NCBI GenBank assembly: GCA_029834535.1 | Contig: JAQMWT010000524.1 | Span: 248,001-312,000 of the forward strand | Reading direction: 5' to 3' | Source: Chrysophaeum taylorii | Taxonomy: Eukaryota > Sar > Pelagophyceae > Pelagomonadales > Pelagomonadaceae | DNA length: 64,000 nt | Shown: positions 17,815-28,241 of the stretch, in pieces | Layout of the letters: the number at the start of each line of letters is the position of its first letter | Numbering within the stretch: position 1 is the first letter of the stretch | Made by a program: the position numbers and the translations under genes | Notes under the pieces: generated by a model | What the model was told of the DNA's origin: nothing | Seen by the model: the letters and a program-made list of their open reading frames with translations, nothing else | Databases searched by the model: none

Positions 17815-20190
17815 CCCTCTCGATGCCGAGACGGAGTTGGCCATTTGCCGAGGTCTTGGGGCCGAGCGGAAGTACGAGGTCGGGAGGACCGATTCCGAAT
17901 GCCAATTTTCCACGATGGAGAAGCAGTGCGATGCTTCGAAAGAGCAGCAATCCATGAGCTCGACGGGACCAAGGCTCAGTCAAAAGGTGGCGTTAGAGGC
18001 TGCGGTTTGCCAAAAGGACGAGGAACCGACTGAAGAAATCGGACCGAGGAACCGACTGAAGAATAATAGGAACAACCGACTGGAGAATAAAAGGAACAAC
18101 CGACTGAATAAGAAATCGGACCCTCGGGACGTGCGACAACTCGAGGACAATTACGCCAGGAGGCGAACAAAGCAAATGGAAGAGTAGTTCGAGCAGCTGC
18201 GGGGTTGGGTCGTGGTGGGCACGGCGCTCCCGTCCGAAAGCTTCATTCGCGACCTCGGAGCTCGCGTCGCATCCGACGCCGCTCGATGGCAAAGATATTA
18301 TCGCTACCACCCACGTTTGCGTCAAACGAGGCGGCGAGACTTAGAACTGGACGCTCAGCGCGTACGAGATTACCGGCCAGAGCGCGGCTGGCCTCAGAGG
18401 CCAAGGCGATGATCGCCAATTGGTTCGGCGACCCGAGTCGAGTGCTCCACCTCGTTCGTCGAGTTCAGTTACGGAGCCGCGACGGTTCTCGAGCTCCAGC
18501 CAGCCTCCTTCAGAGTCTGCCAGAATAATTCACCACAACTCGTCGCGACCGCCGAGTATGAGGCCTTCGACACCGAGATCGCCACACCACTCTGTCCGCG
18601 ATGGCCGTTCGGGCTCTAGTCTCCGACTGACACCAACGATCCAGATACCAAGACCATGCTCGACGCGCTCCGGGCTTGGGGCCGCGGCTGCACGTTGAAG
18701 GAAGGGGTAGTCTATTGGCGACGGGCGGCGGTCAACCAGACGTCGGAGCTCGAGAGGGCCTTCGATGGTGCGCGACGGAACTCGAGTTTAGCACCTTGAA
18801 GTTTTACAACAACGGCGCCGTCTTCAACACGAGCGTCGAACGCTGCGCCGGTTTCGTCTTGTGCCAACGGCGGGACTACATCTTCGTCTGCGCCGCCACG
18901 AGTTGTGCGGCCAAGCGCCAGCGTCGCCGACGAGGTCATGCTGGTCGAACGACGACGAAGGCTAGAACGTGTGATCGAGTTGATGGAGGACACCTCGCCA
19001 CGCTCAGCGACGACGTTCAAGGAGCGTTGATTGAGGCGGTTCGTCGTGGTCGGCAGAACTACGAGGCGCAGGCTGCCGCGCGCCGGGAGGCTGCAACGGA
19101 GCACCGTCGCCGTCGAGAAAGGCCCTCTTCTGAGCGTTAGGAGAACGAGCAAGGCCTTGGAGGCAACGAAAGTCGTCAAACCTGTCTTCGACGAGCGTGC
19201 CCTCTTCGCCCACAGACGCGATTCGACGCGGCACTTGAGCAGTTCCCGAGCGACGCTGCGCGGTCGAACGTCCTCGAGGCGAACGTCGAGAGGTACGTCG
19301 TCGGCACGGGCGACCTCAAACCCAAGACCTACACATCGGGTAAGGACCCGACGATCGGCGGCCAGAAGGGGTCCAAGTACGTCTGCGAAGAGACAAAGAC
19401 CACCATTCCTTGCTCGTCGAGACAGTGGTCCCGGGCGAGTGCCGACGACAGCTGTTCGGGATTGCTTTAACCCAGCGAACTCGACGCGAGGCGGCAGTCG
19501 AGCGTTGACGAGCTCGTGGCCAAGGTTGTGGAGTGCCCCGCCTCTCGCAACCCTAGGAAGCGGACGCGGACAACGAGTGGCAGCTCGAAGAAGCTACCGA
19601 CAATCGACGCGGCGTTGTTTGGGTCGAGGTTCTCTGGGAGTTTGTACTACTACTAGATGCCCGACACCATCGAGGCGGTATTCGACGAAAACTCCAAGCG
19701 GCTGGCTGACTCTCGAACGACTCCCAAGTCGGCATCCTGGCGCTTCGCGTTCTAGGACAACGAATACGACGAGGAAGAGGGGGAGGAGGGTTTGATTGAC
19801 GTCGACGACAACGACGACTTCGAAAAGCTGTGTTCGCGGGACCCGACGCAGGTCTTATGATATATCCGGCGCGAAGACCAATAGAAGTGGCCCCAGCGCG
19901 CGCAACGCAAGGCGCAGTCTAAACGCCTTCACGACCTCATTGGGCCTACAGACGTTCCCGATGCGCCGGATGTTGTGTTTGGAGCCGCCGATGGCATCGT
20001 GCAAAATAGAGCCGCCTAGCCTCCTCCTCCTCCGAGGGACCAAAAATATCTCACTCCCGTGCAGATACTCCAAATTGCCAGCCCTTAGGTCAACTCGACG
20101 ACGACGGACGGACAAAAAAGCTGACCGACCCTTGGGGGATTTTTTTTGCCACGGCGCGAGACTTTCTTTATCCGACCCTAACAAGTCTTA
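17815..20190 (+). pseudogene. Decayed coiled-coil-encoding locus, copy A
   Basis: Coding-like segments appear in all three plus-strand frames with stops between them: a coiled-coil segment near 17820-18190, RVVRPSASVADEVML and ERVIELMEDTSP near 18900-19020, GKDPTIGG near 19340, MPDTIEAVFDENSKRL near 19657 and KWPQRAQRKAQSKRLHDLIG near 19885. The same landmarks occur in the same order in copy B (22996-24785), which shows that this is a diverged duplicate rather than unrelated sequence. The ancestral product is not recognised. Both copies end with ttatccgaccctaa/g. There is no intact ORF longer than about 250 codons consistent with the landmarks, so I call it a relic. Confidence 0.55.
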
Positions 20191-20330
20191 ATAAAAGCCC
20201 GAACTTCCTCAATTTGGCAGACACACACTCTAGGTGAGCTGGGATAGTTCTTTCTTTCATGGTACCACGCACGAACCTTCGAGGGAATTTCGTTGTAGTG
20301 TTCTTGACGTGGGCCGCGATTTTGCACTTC

Positions 20331-21896
20331 TCAGGAGGGGTTTAAGAGGAGCGAAGAAGTCCTCTCGCGGGCGTTCTCGACGAGCAGACGATCTAGGGCT
20401 TTGCGTTGTTCTGTGTTGTCGAGCGCGCCGTCGTCGATATTGCGTTTCAGCTCTTCGCACTTTTCTCGCATCTTTTGACTGCCGACAAGAATTTTGCGTA
20501 CTCCGCGTGGGTCCCCGTCGTCCTGAAACGGCAAGAATCCATCGTCAACGCGCTCGGCCATTTCGTCGAGTTCGAGCTTCCAGCGGGTTTCCAGGTGCTT
20601 GGTGACATAGTGGAGAAGCACGTATGCCCCGGCCGCTAAGAGCATCGGAATAAAGACGACCAAGTAGCCACACTCGACGTCCGCGTGATGCGCGCGAACT
20701 GCGCCGAGGATGTTTAGCACGACCGAATTCTCGAAGACGTGGAGGCCAATCATGACCCGGGCAAAAGGCGACTCGAGCCGACTCCGCACCCCTTGGCTTT
20801 GGTCGGGATCGGGCGTAAAAAAAACTTTATGGACGAACGAATATCGCTCATTTCGTTCGACGGTTCCCCCGAAAGCTTTATCGGCGACGAAGCCTTTTTC
20901 CCGGAAACCAACGAACGCGCACGCCCACCGGGACCATGGATTCGAGGATGGCTGCAGGCGCAGCTAGAGCGTAGTAGGGCACCAAAAATATGGCTTTGAG
21001 CCGCGTTCCTGCCACCGTGTTCTGCTTCTCGCTAATTTGCGCTTTCAGATAATGCCGATCGACGTAAACGAAAACTCCGTAGCGCAAAGCAACGACGGCA
21101 GTGACGAATATCACACCGAACCAGCCGTGCTCGATGAATGCGAAGAACGAAGACCGCGGTCCGGGCGGCGATCGCTCCTCCGGAAAATACTACCCCGAGG
21201 CTCCAAAGCCTTCGTAGCTCTGAGGTACGTCGACGAGATGCCGACGGCAATACTCAGCGCGCTCAACACGATCGAGCACCGAAGGAGTGTCGAGGCATGA
21301 TTGTGGTGGACGAACGAATCGAACGTAAATCACGTACGTTTGGAGAACGAGCTCGGGCGCGGCTTCGAGAACGAACTCGAGCACGCTGTCGCGTATTTGA
21401 TTCGATACAACGGGTTCTTTTCCGGCTCCTCAAAAAAAAACGGTGCTAAAGACATTCTCGGGCTTCCGGTGACCAAGACGCGCCACGAGGTGAACGCGAT
21501 CCACGGCAGAACTTGGAGATCGATGATCGAAAACGCGGCGTTCGTCCCGTCTCTTCGGCCTCGAGAGTATGTACCGAGAGAGAAAATCGACGATACCACC
21601 GCGCGACCGGAAAATTGGCATAGATTTTCCGGTCGCGCGGTGGTATCGTACCACTCGACGACGACCAAGTAGTCGCTTACGGTGTCCGCCACCGTCACCA
21701 AATAATATGTTAATAGCACGATTATCGCGACCCACTTCCGCTTGGTGATCTCGTCATAGGCGTCGGTCGCGTCGGGTTCGATGCCACGCGCCACCCTACA
21801 AAAATTACCCATCGACAACAAGCGCGGGTTTTTTTGACTTCTTTTGCTTCCCAACAACCTTAACAACAACTCCCGACCACTTTTATTACAACTCAT
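20331..21896 (-). CDS. XK-related (XKR) membrane protein, multi-exon
   Basis: Coding blocks on the minus strand, in order, switch frame and must be spliced. First is a start near 21896 or 21813 with KRKWVAIIVLLTYY and VADTVSDYLVVVEW (first membrane pair with the Asp-Ser-Asp motif typical of XK proteins). Then come AAFSIIDLQVLPW; VLEFVLEAAPELVLQTYVIY, the hallmark 'E-x-P-Q/E-L-V-L-Q' helix of XKR proteins; IVLSALSIAVGISSTYLRAT; WFGVIFVTAVVALRYGVFVY; FLVPYYALAAPAAIL; GLHVFENSVVLNILG; and YLVVFIPMLLAAGAYVLL. It ends with a charged cytosolic tail to the stop at 20331. About eight membrane helices fit the family; some XKR members are phospholipid scramblases. Exact junctions are uncertain, but GT and AG pairs giving introns of about 35-100 nt are available. 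It sits between two related decayed loci. Confidence 0.62.
21591..21648. repeat. Perfect 24-bp inverted repeat with 10-nt loop inside a probable intron
   Basis: 21591-21614 is the exact reverse complement of 21625-21648; the spacer is ttggcataga. It lies between the XKR blocks DYLVVVEW and AAFSIIDLQVL, where reading through gives non-family sequence, so an intron is expected there. The minus strand reads gtac directly next to the outer arm, offering a donor site. Confidence 0.8.
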
Positions 21897-22995
21897 ACTG
21901 TAGGCTGGGCACCCTTGAAATTTGAACTAAATTGCATCGGGATTGGCATTGCATTGCATTGAATGGCCATTCCACCAGGAATATGTGCACGACAATCCAG
22001 ATTATATTGTGACGTGGACGGCTTTAGGATGGAGCACACTTCACTTCTTGGCAACCAGTGTACTTACTTACTGGGGGCAACTTCGATGTTGAAGGCCGGG
22101 CGTTCATATTTTTCGGCTTTTCGGTCCTTTTTTTTATCTCACTTCTTTCTTCGGTCCCGAATAAAGTACCAACCATACAGGGTCGGTCGGATATACATAC
22201 AGGGTCGGATACAAATATAAGAAAGCTTTTTTGAACACAAAGCGAGAAACCCTCTTAGCACTCGACTCGACTCGACTGTTGAGGGCCTGGCCGATGGCGG
22301 CGTGTGAGCCGATAGGAATTTCTATGCACGTCAGGGACCACCAGCCTCCCGACGCGGCGGATCCGCCGGGGGGGGGGGGAAAAGCGCTTGAAAGCCGCCT
22401 GGCGTGAGAGACGCAGCATAGATCTGGTTGATGGAGAGTGCGTCTGTTTCGTTGCCAGCTATGAACGACGGTTGGGAGAGCCGCCGCTCGACCTGGGGCG
22501 CATTGATGAAAACATCACGGGACTTGACGGTAGCATCGAAACGTTTGCTCACCCTCTTGTAGGCGAGACTTCGCACCCTCGAAGCGCAAAGGCGGTCCGG
22601 TGCAAAAGCCGCATCTCGGACGCGCTGACCAAGCACCTCAAGGCGCGGATGTATTCGGCCGGGCGACAGGGTGTGAGTCGTTCGCGACTATTCGAGCGGT
22701 CAAAGAGTGGACGAGGGGTGGTTCAGGAGATGCATTACGACCCCGGGACGGATACCGCGACGCTCGCCGTCGAATCTGATAAGTCAATGTTTGGCTTGCA
22801 TTCGCGCAGAGAAGGAGAACAGTGGTCCCTCGGCGCACACAGAGGCGCTGCGCGCGACGCCCGCTTCAGCCGAAGTGCACAGCCCGCCCTCGCCATTGCT
22901 TCGGTTAGCACCGAACGACAGACAATATCACCAAAGGTGGTCGAGGAGACCCGGCAACGGCGCGCTGCCGCAGCCGAGCACGAGCGGAACCAGGC
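21897..22995. other. Gene-poor stretch upstream of the XKR gene
   Basis: It contains gcatt and cgact microrepeats (21948-21961, 22261-22276) and a poly-G run (22369-22379). On the minus strand, about 22390-22560, one frame (SRDVFINAPQVERRLSQPSF, then NETDALSINQIYAASL) has coding-like composition, but I cannot assign it or find its ends. Confidence 0.35.
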
Positions 22996-24785
22996 CACGC
23001 CGAGGCTCTCGATGCCGAGACAGAGTTGGCTGCTAAGTCCGAGGTGGTGCGTCTCGAGACCGAGGGGAAGTACGCGGACGAGGTTTGGGATTCCCCGCGT
23101 CGGGAGGAGCGACTCCTGTTCCGGAACGAGCTCCAAGTTGCCTCGAGGGAGAAGCAGCACGACACCGCGATGCCGCCAAGGTGCAGCAATCCAACGACGA
23201 GCTCGACGCGACCAAGGCCCAGTCAACGGAGGCGGCAAGACGGGCTGCGGCATCCGCCGAGGGCCGCGTTCAGGCCAAGGAGGAGGAGATCGAGCGGCAG
23301 CGGGATCGGGTCGCCGCCCTCGAGAAGCAGAACGCCGCCGAAGCGTGGATCCAGCGGAAGCCATCAGGGGAATGCCGTAGGAATCGATGCTCGGGACGCT
23401 GCGTACAACAAAACTGCTCGCCTCGCGCCTTCGGAGGTCCCCGAGGCCTCGGTCGTCGTCGAGGCTGTCGTCGTCGTCGGAGCGGGCGACCGACGCGGAG
23501 CTCCCGTCCGAGTGCTTCGTTCGTGACGCGCACTCCGAGATGGGCGTGCTTCACGAGGCTCGCGCTACGGCGACGCCGTCGACGCGGCGACGGACGCGTC
23601 GCCGCTCGACGTCAAAAAAGAGATCGCAACCACCCCCACGTTCGCTTCAAAAGCGCGAGACGGAGGACTGGACGCTCAGCGCGTACGAGATCTCCGACCA
23701 GAGCGGTGCGTGCGAGGCGCTCGCCGATTGATGTTCGGCGACCTGAATCGAGCAACCCCAGCTCGTTCGGCAAGTTCGCCGGGAGCGCGCCGGGAGCACC
23801 ATCGCTGTCGCGTCGCCGCCAGTCGAACGACTAGGCCAAGGCCTTGGAGGCCATGAAATTCGACCCTGTCATTCCATTCCATTCCATCCGACCCCGTCGT
23901 CGACGAGCATGCTCTCTTCGGGAGGACCCAGCTCTAGACGGTCGAGAGGCGACTCGACGCGGCACTTAAGCAGCTTGCGACGCTGCGCGGTCGAACGTCC
24001 TCGACGCAAAAATCGAGAGAAATGTCGTCCGCGCGTGCGCGTGCGACCTCAAACCAAAGTCCTGCCCTTCGGGCAAGGACCCGACGATTGGCAAAGCCGG
24101 TTTCGAGGCCAAAGTCGAACTCCTCGCCGACGGCGATTGCAAGTTTCCGGGACCGCGACGACCCGGCGTCTCGAACTCGACGCGAGGCGGCGGCAGTTGA
24201 GCGTTGATAAACCCAAGGTTGAGGAATGCCGCGCGTCTTTCTACCAACGAGTGTCAGCTCGAAGCTAACGACGATCGACGTGGTTGATGTTCTCTATGAG
24301 TTGTCGGGTCACTCTGGCTCCGCGCGAACCGCCCCACCTTCTTCAACGGCTCCAAGGCAACTTCCTGGCGCTTCGCATCCGAGGACAACGAATAGGACGA
24401 CTAGGAGGAGGAGGAGGAGACGCCGCGATGGACGTCGTCGACGACGACAAATTCGCATAGTTGCGTTCGCTGGCCTTGACGCCGGTCTTCCCGGAGGACG
24501 CCCGAGGGAAAAAAAAGGATACTAGAAGTGGCCCCAGCGCGCAAAAAATGGCGCAGTCTAAACGGCCGCACGACCCTGATTGGGCCGACGGACAATCTTG
24601 ATGCGCCGCCGGATGTGGAGGCATCGTGCCGAGTAGGCTACCTTACTTCCGTGTAGATTGTCCAACTACTGACTCCACAGTATAAAAACGTCAACTGGAC
24701 GACGGACAAAAAAGCCGGCCGATCCTAGCGGATTTTCGGCCCCGCCGCCGGACCCCCGCGTTCCTTATCCGACCCTAGTGGTGTT
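22996..24785 (+). pseudogene. Decayed coiled-coil-encoding locus, copy B
   Basis: Diverged duplicate of 17815-20190. Shared landmarks include ctcgatgccgagac followed by gagttgg near 23010, ggaagtacg.gg near 23068, gctcccgtccga near 23503, tggacgctcagcgcgtacga near 23669, aaggacccgacgat near 24076 and gaagtggccccagcgcgc near 24525. A frame near 23140-23370 encodes a strong coiled coil (ARRAAASAEGRVQAKEEEIE and RDRVAALEKQNAA). Stops and frame changes throughout show decay. The product is not recognised. Confidence 0.55.
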
Positions 24786-25029
24786 CGGTCGACGGTACGT
24801 GTGGCTCCGCGATTCCAGCGGGCTGGACGACAACTCCAAACCGACCTTGGTGGTGGACGGACCGCAGAGAGCGGGTGGCTGGGACTCAACTATTGGCTGA
24901 CGCGATTTGAACAGCGCGTGGTCGACGAGAAAAACGTCAATCAATGTCGTCGAGAATATGCTGTTTTTTCACCGAATGCGAAAGTGTACTACGTACTCGA
25001 GTCCGTGGCGGCCTTCGCACGCTTAGCCA

Positions 25030-25030
25030 T

Positions 25031-25113
<83 letters not shown>
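25030..25113. repeat. (ATTT)n microsatellite
   Basis: About 21 uninterrupted atttt-type tetranucleotide units. It produces an artificial ORF of repeated Leu/Phe/Ile/Tyr and no real protein. Confidence 0.95.
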
Positions 25114-25396
25114 GTTATTTGCTCGATTGCAATTGAACGCACGACACGGCCGCGGCGCCAGACTTCTTCAGTACGAGGCGGGTATCATCAGCGAAGTCGA
25201 CCCGAGTTAAGTGGTGGCCAGCAATGTGTGTGTCAGTGGCGTCATTACGCGCGGCCAGCGCGGCATCGAGAAAACGCAGAGCAGCAGGCTGTGGATACTT
25301 GGTCGAGCCTCGATTGTGCGACCAAAATGTCATATGATGGGATCTTTCTTTCGCCAAGATATATACATAGATAGATAGCCCAGACAGAATAAGCCG

Positions 25397-25515
25397 GTCC
25401 CACGTACTTATCTCCGCCCGTCAGGCACACCCCTCATACCCCACAAACCCACCCACATCCTTCATGCTCCCCACACACACCCCCCTCTTAGCAGTCGACA
25501 TTTAAAGACAGACAG
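25397..25515 (+). mobile_element. Solo retroelement 3' tail
   Basis: The sequence from gtcccacgtacttatctccg to atttaaagacagacag is nearly identical to the DNA that directly follows the nuclease-like ORF at 60022-60140. Here it occurs without any ORF, as expected for a severely 5'-truncated insertion. It is flanked by acagacagaataag on both sides (25378-25392 and 25506-25522), a possible target-site duplication. Confidence 0.7.
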
Positions 25516-25668
25516 AATAAGCAGTGCCAGATGAAAACAACAGTTGAAAAAAATTCAAAAACAAGCAACGTGCGTCAGTCAGACTACCTCAGATCGAAGA
25601 ATATGGGCTGATCAATCATATGATTTGCCCATAACTATGAAGGCGCGCCGCATCATGAATCATCAGGA

Positions 25669-25737
25669 TTCTTCTTCTTCTTCTTCTTCTTCTTCTTCTT
25701 CTTCTTCTTCTTCTTCTTCTACTTCTTCTTCTACTTC
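25669..25737. repeat. (TTC)n microsatellite with interruptions
   Basis: An almost pure ttc tract, interrupted by tac near 25721 and 25733. It encodes an artificial poly-Ser in one frame. Confidence 0.9.
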
Positions 25738-25815
25738 TCGTAATTATGTCCCAACGGTGATAATAATCCGGAAATCATGAGTATTATTGCCACTAGTAAG
25801 TAATCATTGCTGGTG

Positions 25816-26163
25816 ATGTCCCCGTCGCCGGGGCCAACGCCTGCGCCGACGCCGGAGGTGTCCTCGCACTCCACGAGCAGCAGGGCACACTTGGTCGTGA
25901 TGATCGCGAGCGTTGTAGCGTCCGTGATCGGCGCCGCTATCATCGCAGTCGCTATCAGGAGTTCGGCGAGGCGGAGATTCAGACGCGTCGTCGTGGTAAC
26001 GCCGGACGACAGCGTCGACGAGAAGGAGCACAGAGTGTTGGAGCTCATCATCGACGAGACGGGTGTCGCGAGCGACCGGCCCCTCGTCGTCGCGTCGTCG
26101 TCGCGTCGGGCGAAGATGCACCCCGTCCCCGAAGAGGAAGAGCTGAAGATGGAGGTCATCTAA
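25816..26163 (+). CDS. Small single-pass membrane protein or C-terminal exon of one
   Basis: 115 residues from the ATG at 25816. A short Pro/Ser/Thr stalk (SPSPGPTPAPTPEVSS) is followed by one hydrophobic helix (HLVVMIASVVASVIGAAIIA) and a basic-then-acidic cytosolic tail that ends EEEELKMEVI. This matches the stalk-membrane-tail C-terminus of large stramenopile surface proteins, so it could be the last exon of a longer gene; upstream, a gtaagt lies near 25796, but no ectodomain was found. It is convergent with the aldo/keto reductase, 18 bp away. Confidence 0.5.
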   Translation: MSPSPGPTPAPTPEVSSHSTSSRAHLVVMIASVVASVIGAAIIAVAIRSSARRRFRRVVVVTPDDSVDEKEHRVLELIIDETGVASDRPLVVASSSRRAKMHPVPEEEELKMEVI

Positions 26164-26181
26164 GTGCATAATATGGTCCCG

Positions 26182-27021
26182 TCAGGAGGAGGAGGAGTAG
26201 TAGACGGGGAGAGTGGGACCGTCTTTGTCGACGACGGCCCGCTTTTGGAAGTGGGCTTCAAAAGTCGCGTAAGATTCCGGGGTCGTGAGATTGTCGAGAT
26301 AGGCGAGATCTTCGGGGGCGAGATCGACGGCGTCGAGGCGGAGATTCTGGGCCATGCGGTCGGCATTCGAAGACTTTGGAATGACCGAGAAGCCGTGGTG
26401 CGTGCCCCACCGCAGCAAGATTTGGGCCGGCGAGACGCCGCGGGCTTGGGCGATTCTAGCGACGCCCGGGTCGTCGAGGCCGGCGCCCCTCAGGAGCGGC
26501 TTGTAGGCGACGATCTGAATACCTCGAGATCGGAAGTAGTCGATCGTTTCCCTGCGGTACATCCAGGGATTGACCTCGATCTGGTTGGCGACGGGGGTCG
26601 CGCCGAGTTCCTCGAGGTCTTGGATTCGGTAGTTCGAGACGCCGACGGCCTTTACTTTCCCCGCGTCGCGGAGCCGTTCCAACGCCCGGTACGCGTCGAC
26701 GTGTCCCGGCACCGGCCAGTGCACGTAGGCGAGGTCGCAGTACTCGAGCCGCAGGAGTTGGAGACTCTTGAGGAGAGACTTTGTGACGGCCTCGGGGCCT
26801 AGTCCGATACAATCGGTCCAGACCTTGGTCGCCACGAACAGCTCCGACCGCGGGATGCCGGACTCGCTGATGGCTTCGCCCACGCGGGCTTCGTTTCCGT
26901 AGAACGAGGCGCAATCGAGGTGACGGTACCCTAGGGACAAGGCGCGCAGCGTCGCCTCCTTGGTTTCTGCAGCGGGGATCTGGTACAAACCGAACCCCAC
27001 CCGCGGGATCATCGTCATCAT
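26182..27021 (-). CDS. Aldo/keto reductase
   Basis: 279 residues, the usual size for a compact AKR3/AKR5-type enzyme. The catalytic tetrad is visible: D36 and Y41 in HLDCASFYGNE, K66 in VATKVW and H101 in AYVHWP. GVSNYRIQDLEEL, NQIEVNPW, VAYKPLLRG, LRWGTHHGFSVIPKSSN and the final Asn/Arg block match the NADPH-binding (alpha/beta)8 barrel. It reduces carbonyl compounds; the substrate is unknown. It lies in the cytosol, since no targeting sequence is seen. The first ATG is used; a second lies three codons later. The start is 27 bp from the divergent dynactin gene. Confidence 0.92.
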   Translation of the reverse strand: MMTMIPRVGFGLYQIPAAETKEATLRALSLGYRHLDCASFYGNEARVGEAISESGIPRSELFVATKVWTDCIGLGPEAVTKSLLKSLQLLRLEYCDLAYVHWPVPGHVDAYRALERLRDAGKVKAVGVSNYRIQDLEELGATPVANQIEVNPWMYRRETIDYFRSRGIQIVAYKPLLRGAGLDDPGVARIAQARGVSPAQILLRWGTHHGFSVIPKSSNADRMAQNLRLDAVDLAPEDLAYLDNLTTPESYATFEAHFQKRAVVDKDGPTLPVYYSSSS

Positions 27022-27048
27022 CTCAATTACCCTTCATAATAATATTAT
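27022..27048. promoter_or_regulatory. 27-bp spacer between divergent start codons
   Basis: The spacer is AT-rich and contains aataatattatat. Both 5' UTRs and the core promoter elements must either overlap here or lie within the coding sequence of the opposite gene. If the dynactin gene starts at its second Met (27079), the spacer is 57 bp. Confidence 0.5.
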
Positions 27049-28209
27049 ATGATCCTCTATCTCGACGAGGAGAGCGGGATGTGTGCCCCGCTGAGCGAGC
27101 TGTTTTACTGCGACGGTCGGCTCGTGTCGACGCACCCCAAGTCGTCGAAGATCGAGGTCGAAAACCGGTACTGCGGCGAATGCCTCGAACCCGTGAGCGA
27201 GGGGGACGCCCGGGAACACGAGGGCAAGTGCCCGAACTGCGTGGTTTGTCCCGTCTGCGGGACGACGCTCCGCGGCGTCAAGGTCGAAGACAAGTGGAGC
27301 TACGCGTGCGCGCACTGTTGTTGGGGGTCGCGGGAGTGCGGCCTCGAGGAAGATTCGCCCGAGGAATTGGCGCTAACGCTCGCGCAATGGGAAAAATCCG
27401 AGCCGCGGCTCGCCGCCTTCGACCGGTCCCTCGCCTTCCACCGGACCGGCGCGTGTCCCGACGATCGCGTCGCCGTCGACGACGACCACACCCCGGCCGA
27501 CGCGACGATCGCGCAGAGGCAGCGCCAAGGTATTAGGTCGGACGCTCGAACTCTTCGCGAACTGATTCCGACGAGGCTTCCGCTCCGGTGCGCTCTCGCG
27601 CGCCGGAGCCGCCGAGAGGTCGAGGCGGGTCGTGCCGGCATTCTCTACAAGCCAAAGCCCTCGGCGCTCGCAGGGGACTCGTCGATCCGAGACGCGACTA
27701 GATCGAAGAAGGACGCGTCGGCGGCGAAGAGAGTTCCCCGGCTCTCTCTCGCCAAACCTCCGGGGAATAAATCTCTGGTTTTGGAGCTCTTCAACCCCTG
27801 CCAAACGCCCCTCCTCGTCGAGCTCGAAGCCGATGACTACTTCGAGTGTAGGCCGCTCGCGCCCTTCTCGGCGCGTTCGGCGAGCTTTAGGAGACCGAAC
27901 CGGGTTCGATTTCCGGTCGCCCGCCTCTCGCTCGACGCCTGCGATGAGGAGGAGGAGGAGGAGGAGGAGGTTCTCGTTGAGGACGGCTCCCCCGTGGTTG
28001 TCGTCGTCAGACGCCACCTCGCGTGGCTCGGCTGCGACTTCGAGCCCGGCGATACGCCTGCTGCCGACTTCGACGCCCTCTGCTTCGCCCTCAGAATCAC
28101 CGCCGACGAGGACGCGTCGCCGTCTAGCTTTCGCCTGGTCGTCTGCGTCCCCACTTCGACCGCCACGGACAACCACCTCGCCGCCGCCGTTCACCGCGCC
28201 TTTTTGTGA
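27049..28209 (+). CDS. DCTN4: Dynactin subunit 4 (p62)
   Basis: 386 residues. The Cys-rich N-terminus has C42/C45 (YCGEC), C61/C64 (CPNC), C67/C70 (CPVC) and C87/C90 (CAHC), then CWGSRECGL, which is the dynactin p62 zinc-binding signature. A middle segment (IPTRLPLRCALARRSRREVE... ILYKPKPSAL) corresponds to the conserved block before the C-terminal beta domain, seen here as SLVLELFNPCQTPLLVELE and later strands. p62 sits in the pointed-end complex of dynactin, the dynein activator. Oddities: the first zinc pair of canonical p62 is reduced to C21 alone, and a poly-Glu run interrupts the beta domain. The start at 27049 gives plausible coding before Met11. It is convergent with the next gene, 32 bp away. 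Confidence 0.85.
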   Translation: MILYLDEESGMCAPLSELFYCDGRLVSTHPKSSKIEVENRYCGECLEPVSEGDAREHEGKCPNCVVCPVCGTTLRGVKVEDKWSYACAHCCWGSRECGLEEDSPEELALTLAQWEKSEPRLAAFDRSLAFHRTGACPDDRVAVDDDHTPADATIAQRQRQGIRSDARTLRELIPTRLPLRCALARRSRREVEAGRAGILYKPKPSALAGDSSIRDATRSKKDASAAKRVPRLSLAKPPGNKSLVLELFNPCQTPLLVELEADDYFECRPLAPFSARSASFRRPNRVRFPVARLSLDACDEEEEEEEEVLVEDGSPVVVVVRRHLAWLGCDFEPGDTPAADFDALCFALRITADEDASPSSFRLVVCVPTSTATDNHLAAAVHRAFL

Positions 28210-28241
28210 GTACTACCTACCTACCTACCTACCTACTACTA

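Noticed and set aside
22388-23380. Plus-strand ORF of 330 codons
   Set aside because: It begins in unrelated DNA and runs into the decayed copy B out of its coding frame; the composition changes half-way and there is no domain.
24801-25136. ORF ending in repeated Leu/Phe/Ile/Tyr residues, resembling membrane helices
   Set aside because: The hydrophobic run is a direct translation of the (ATTT)n microsatellite.
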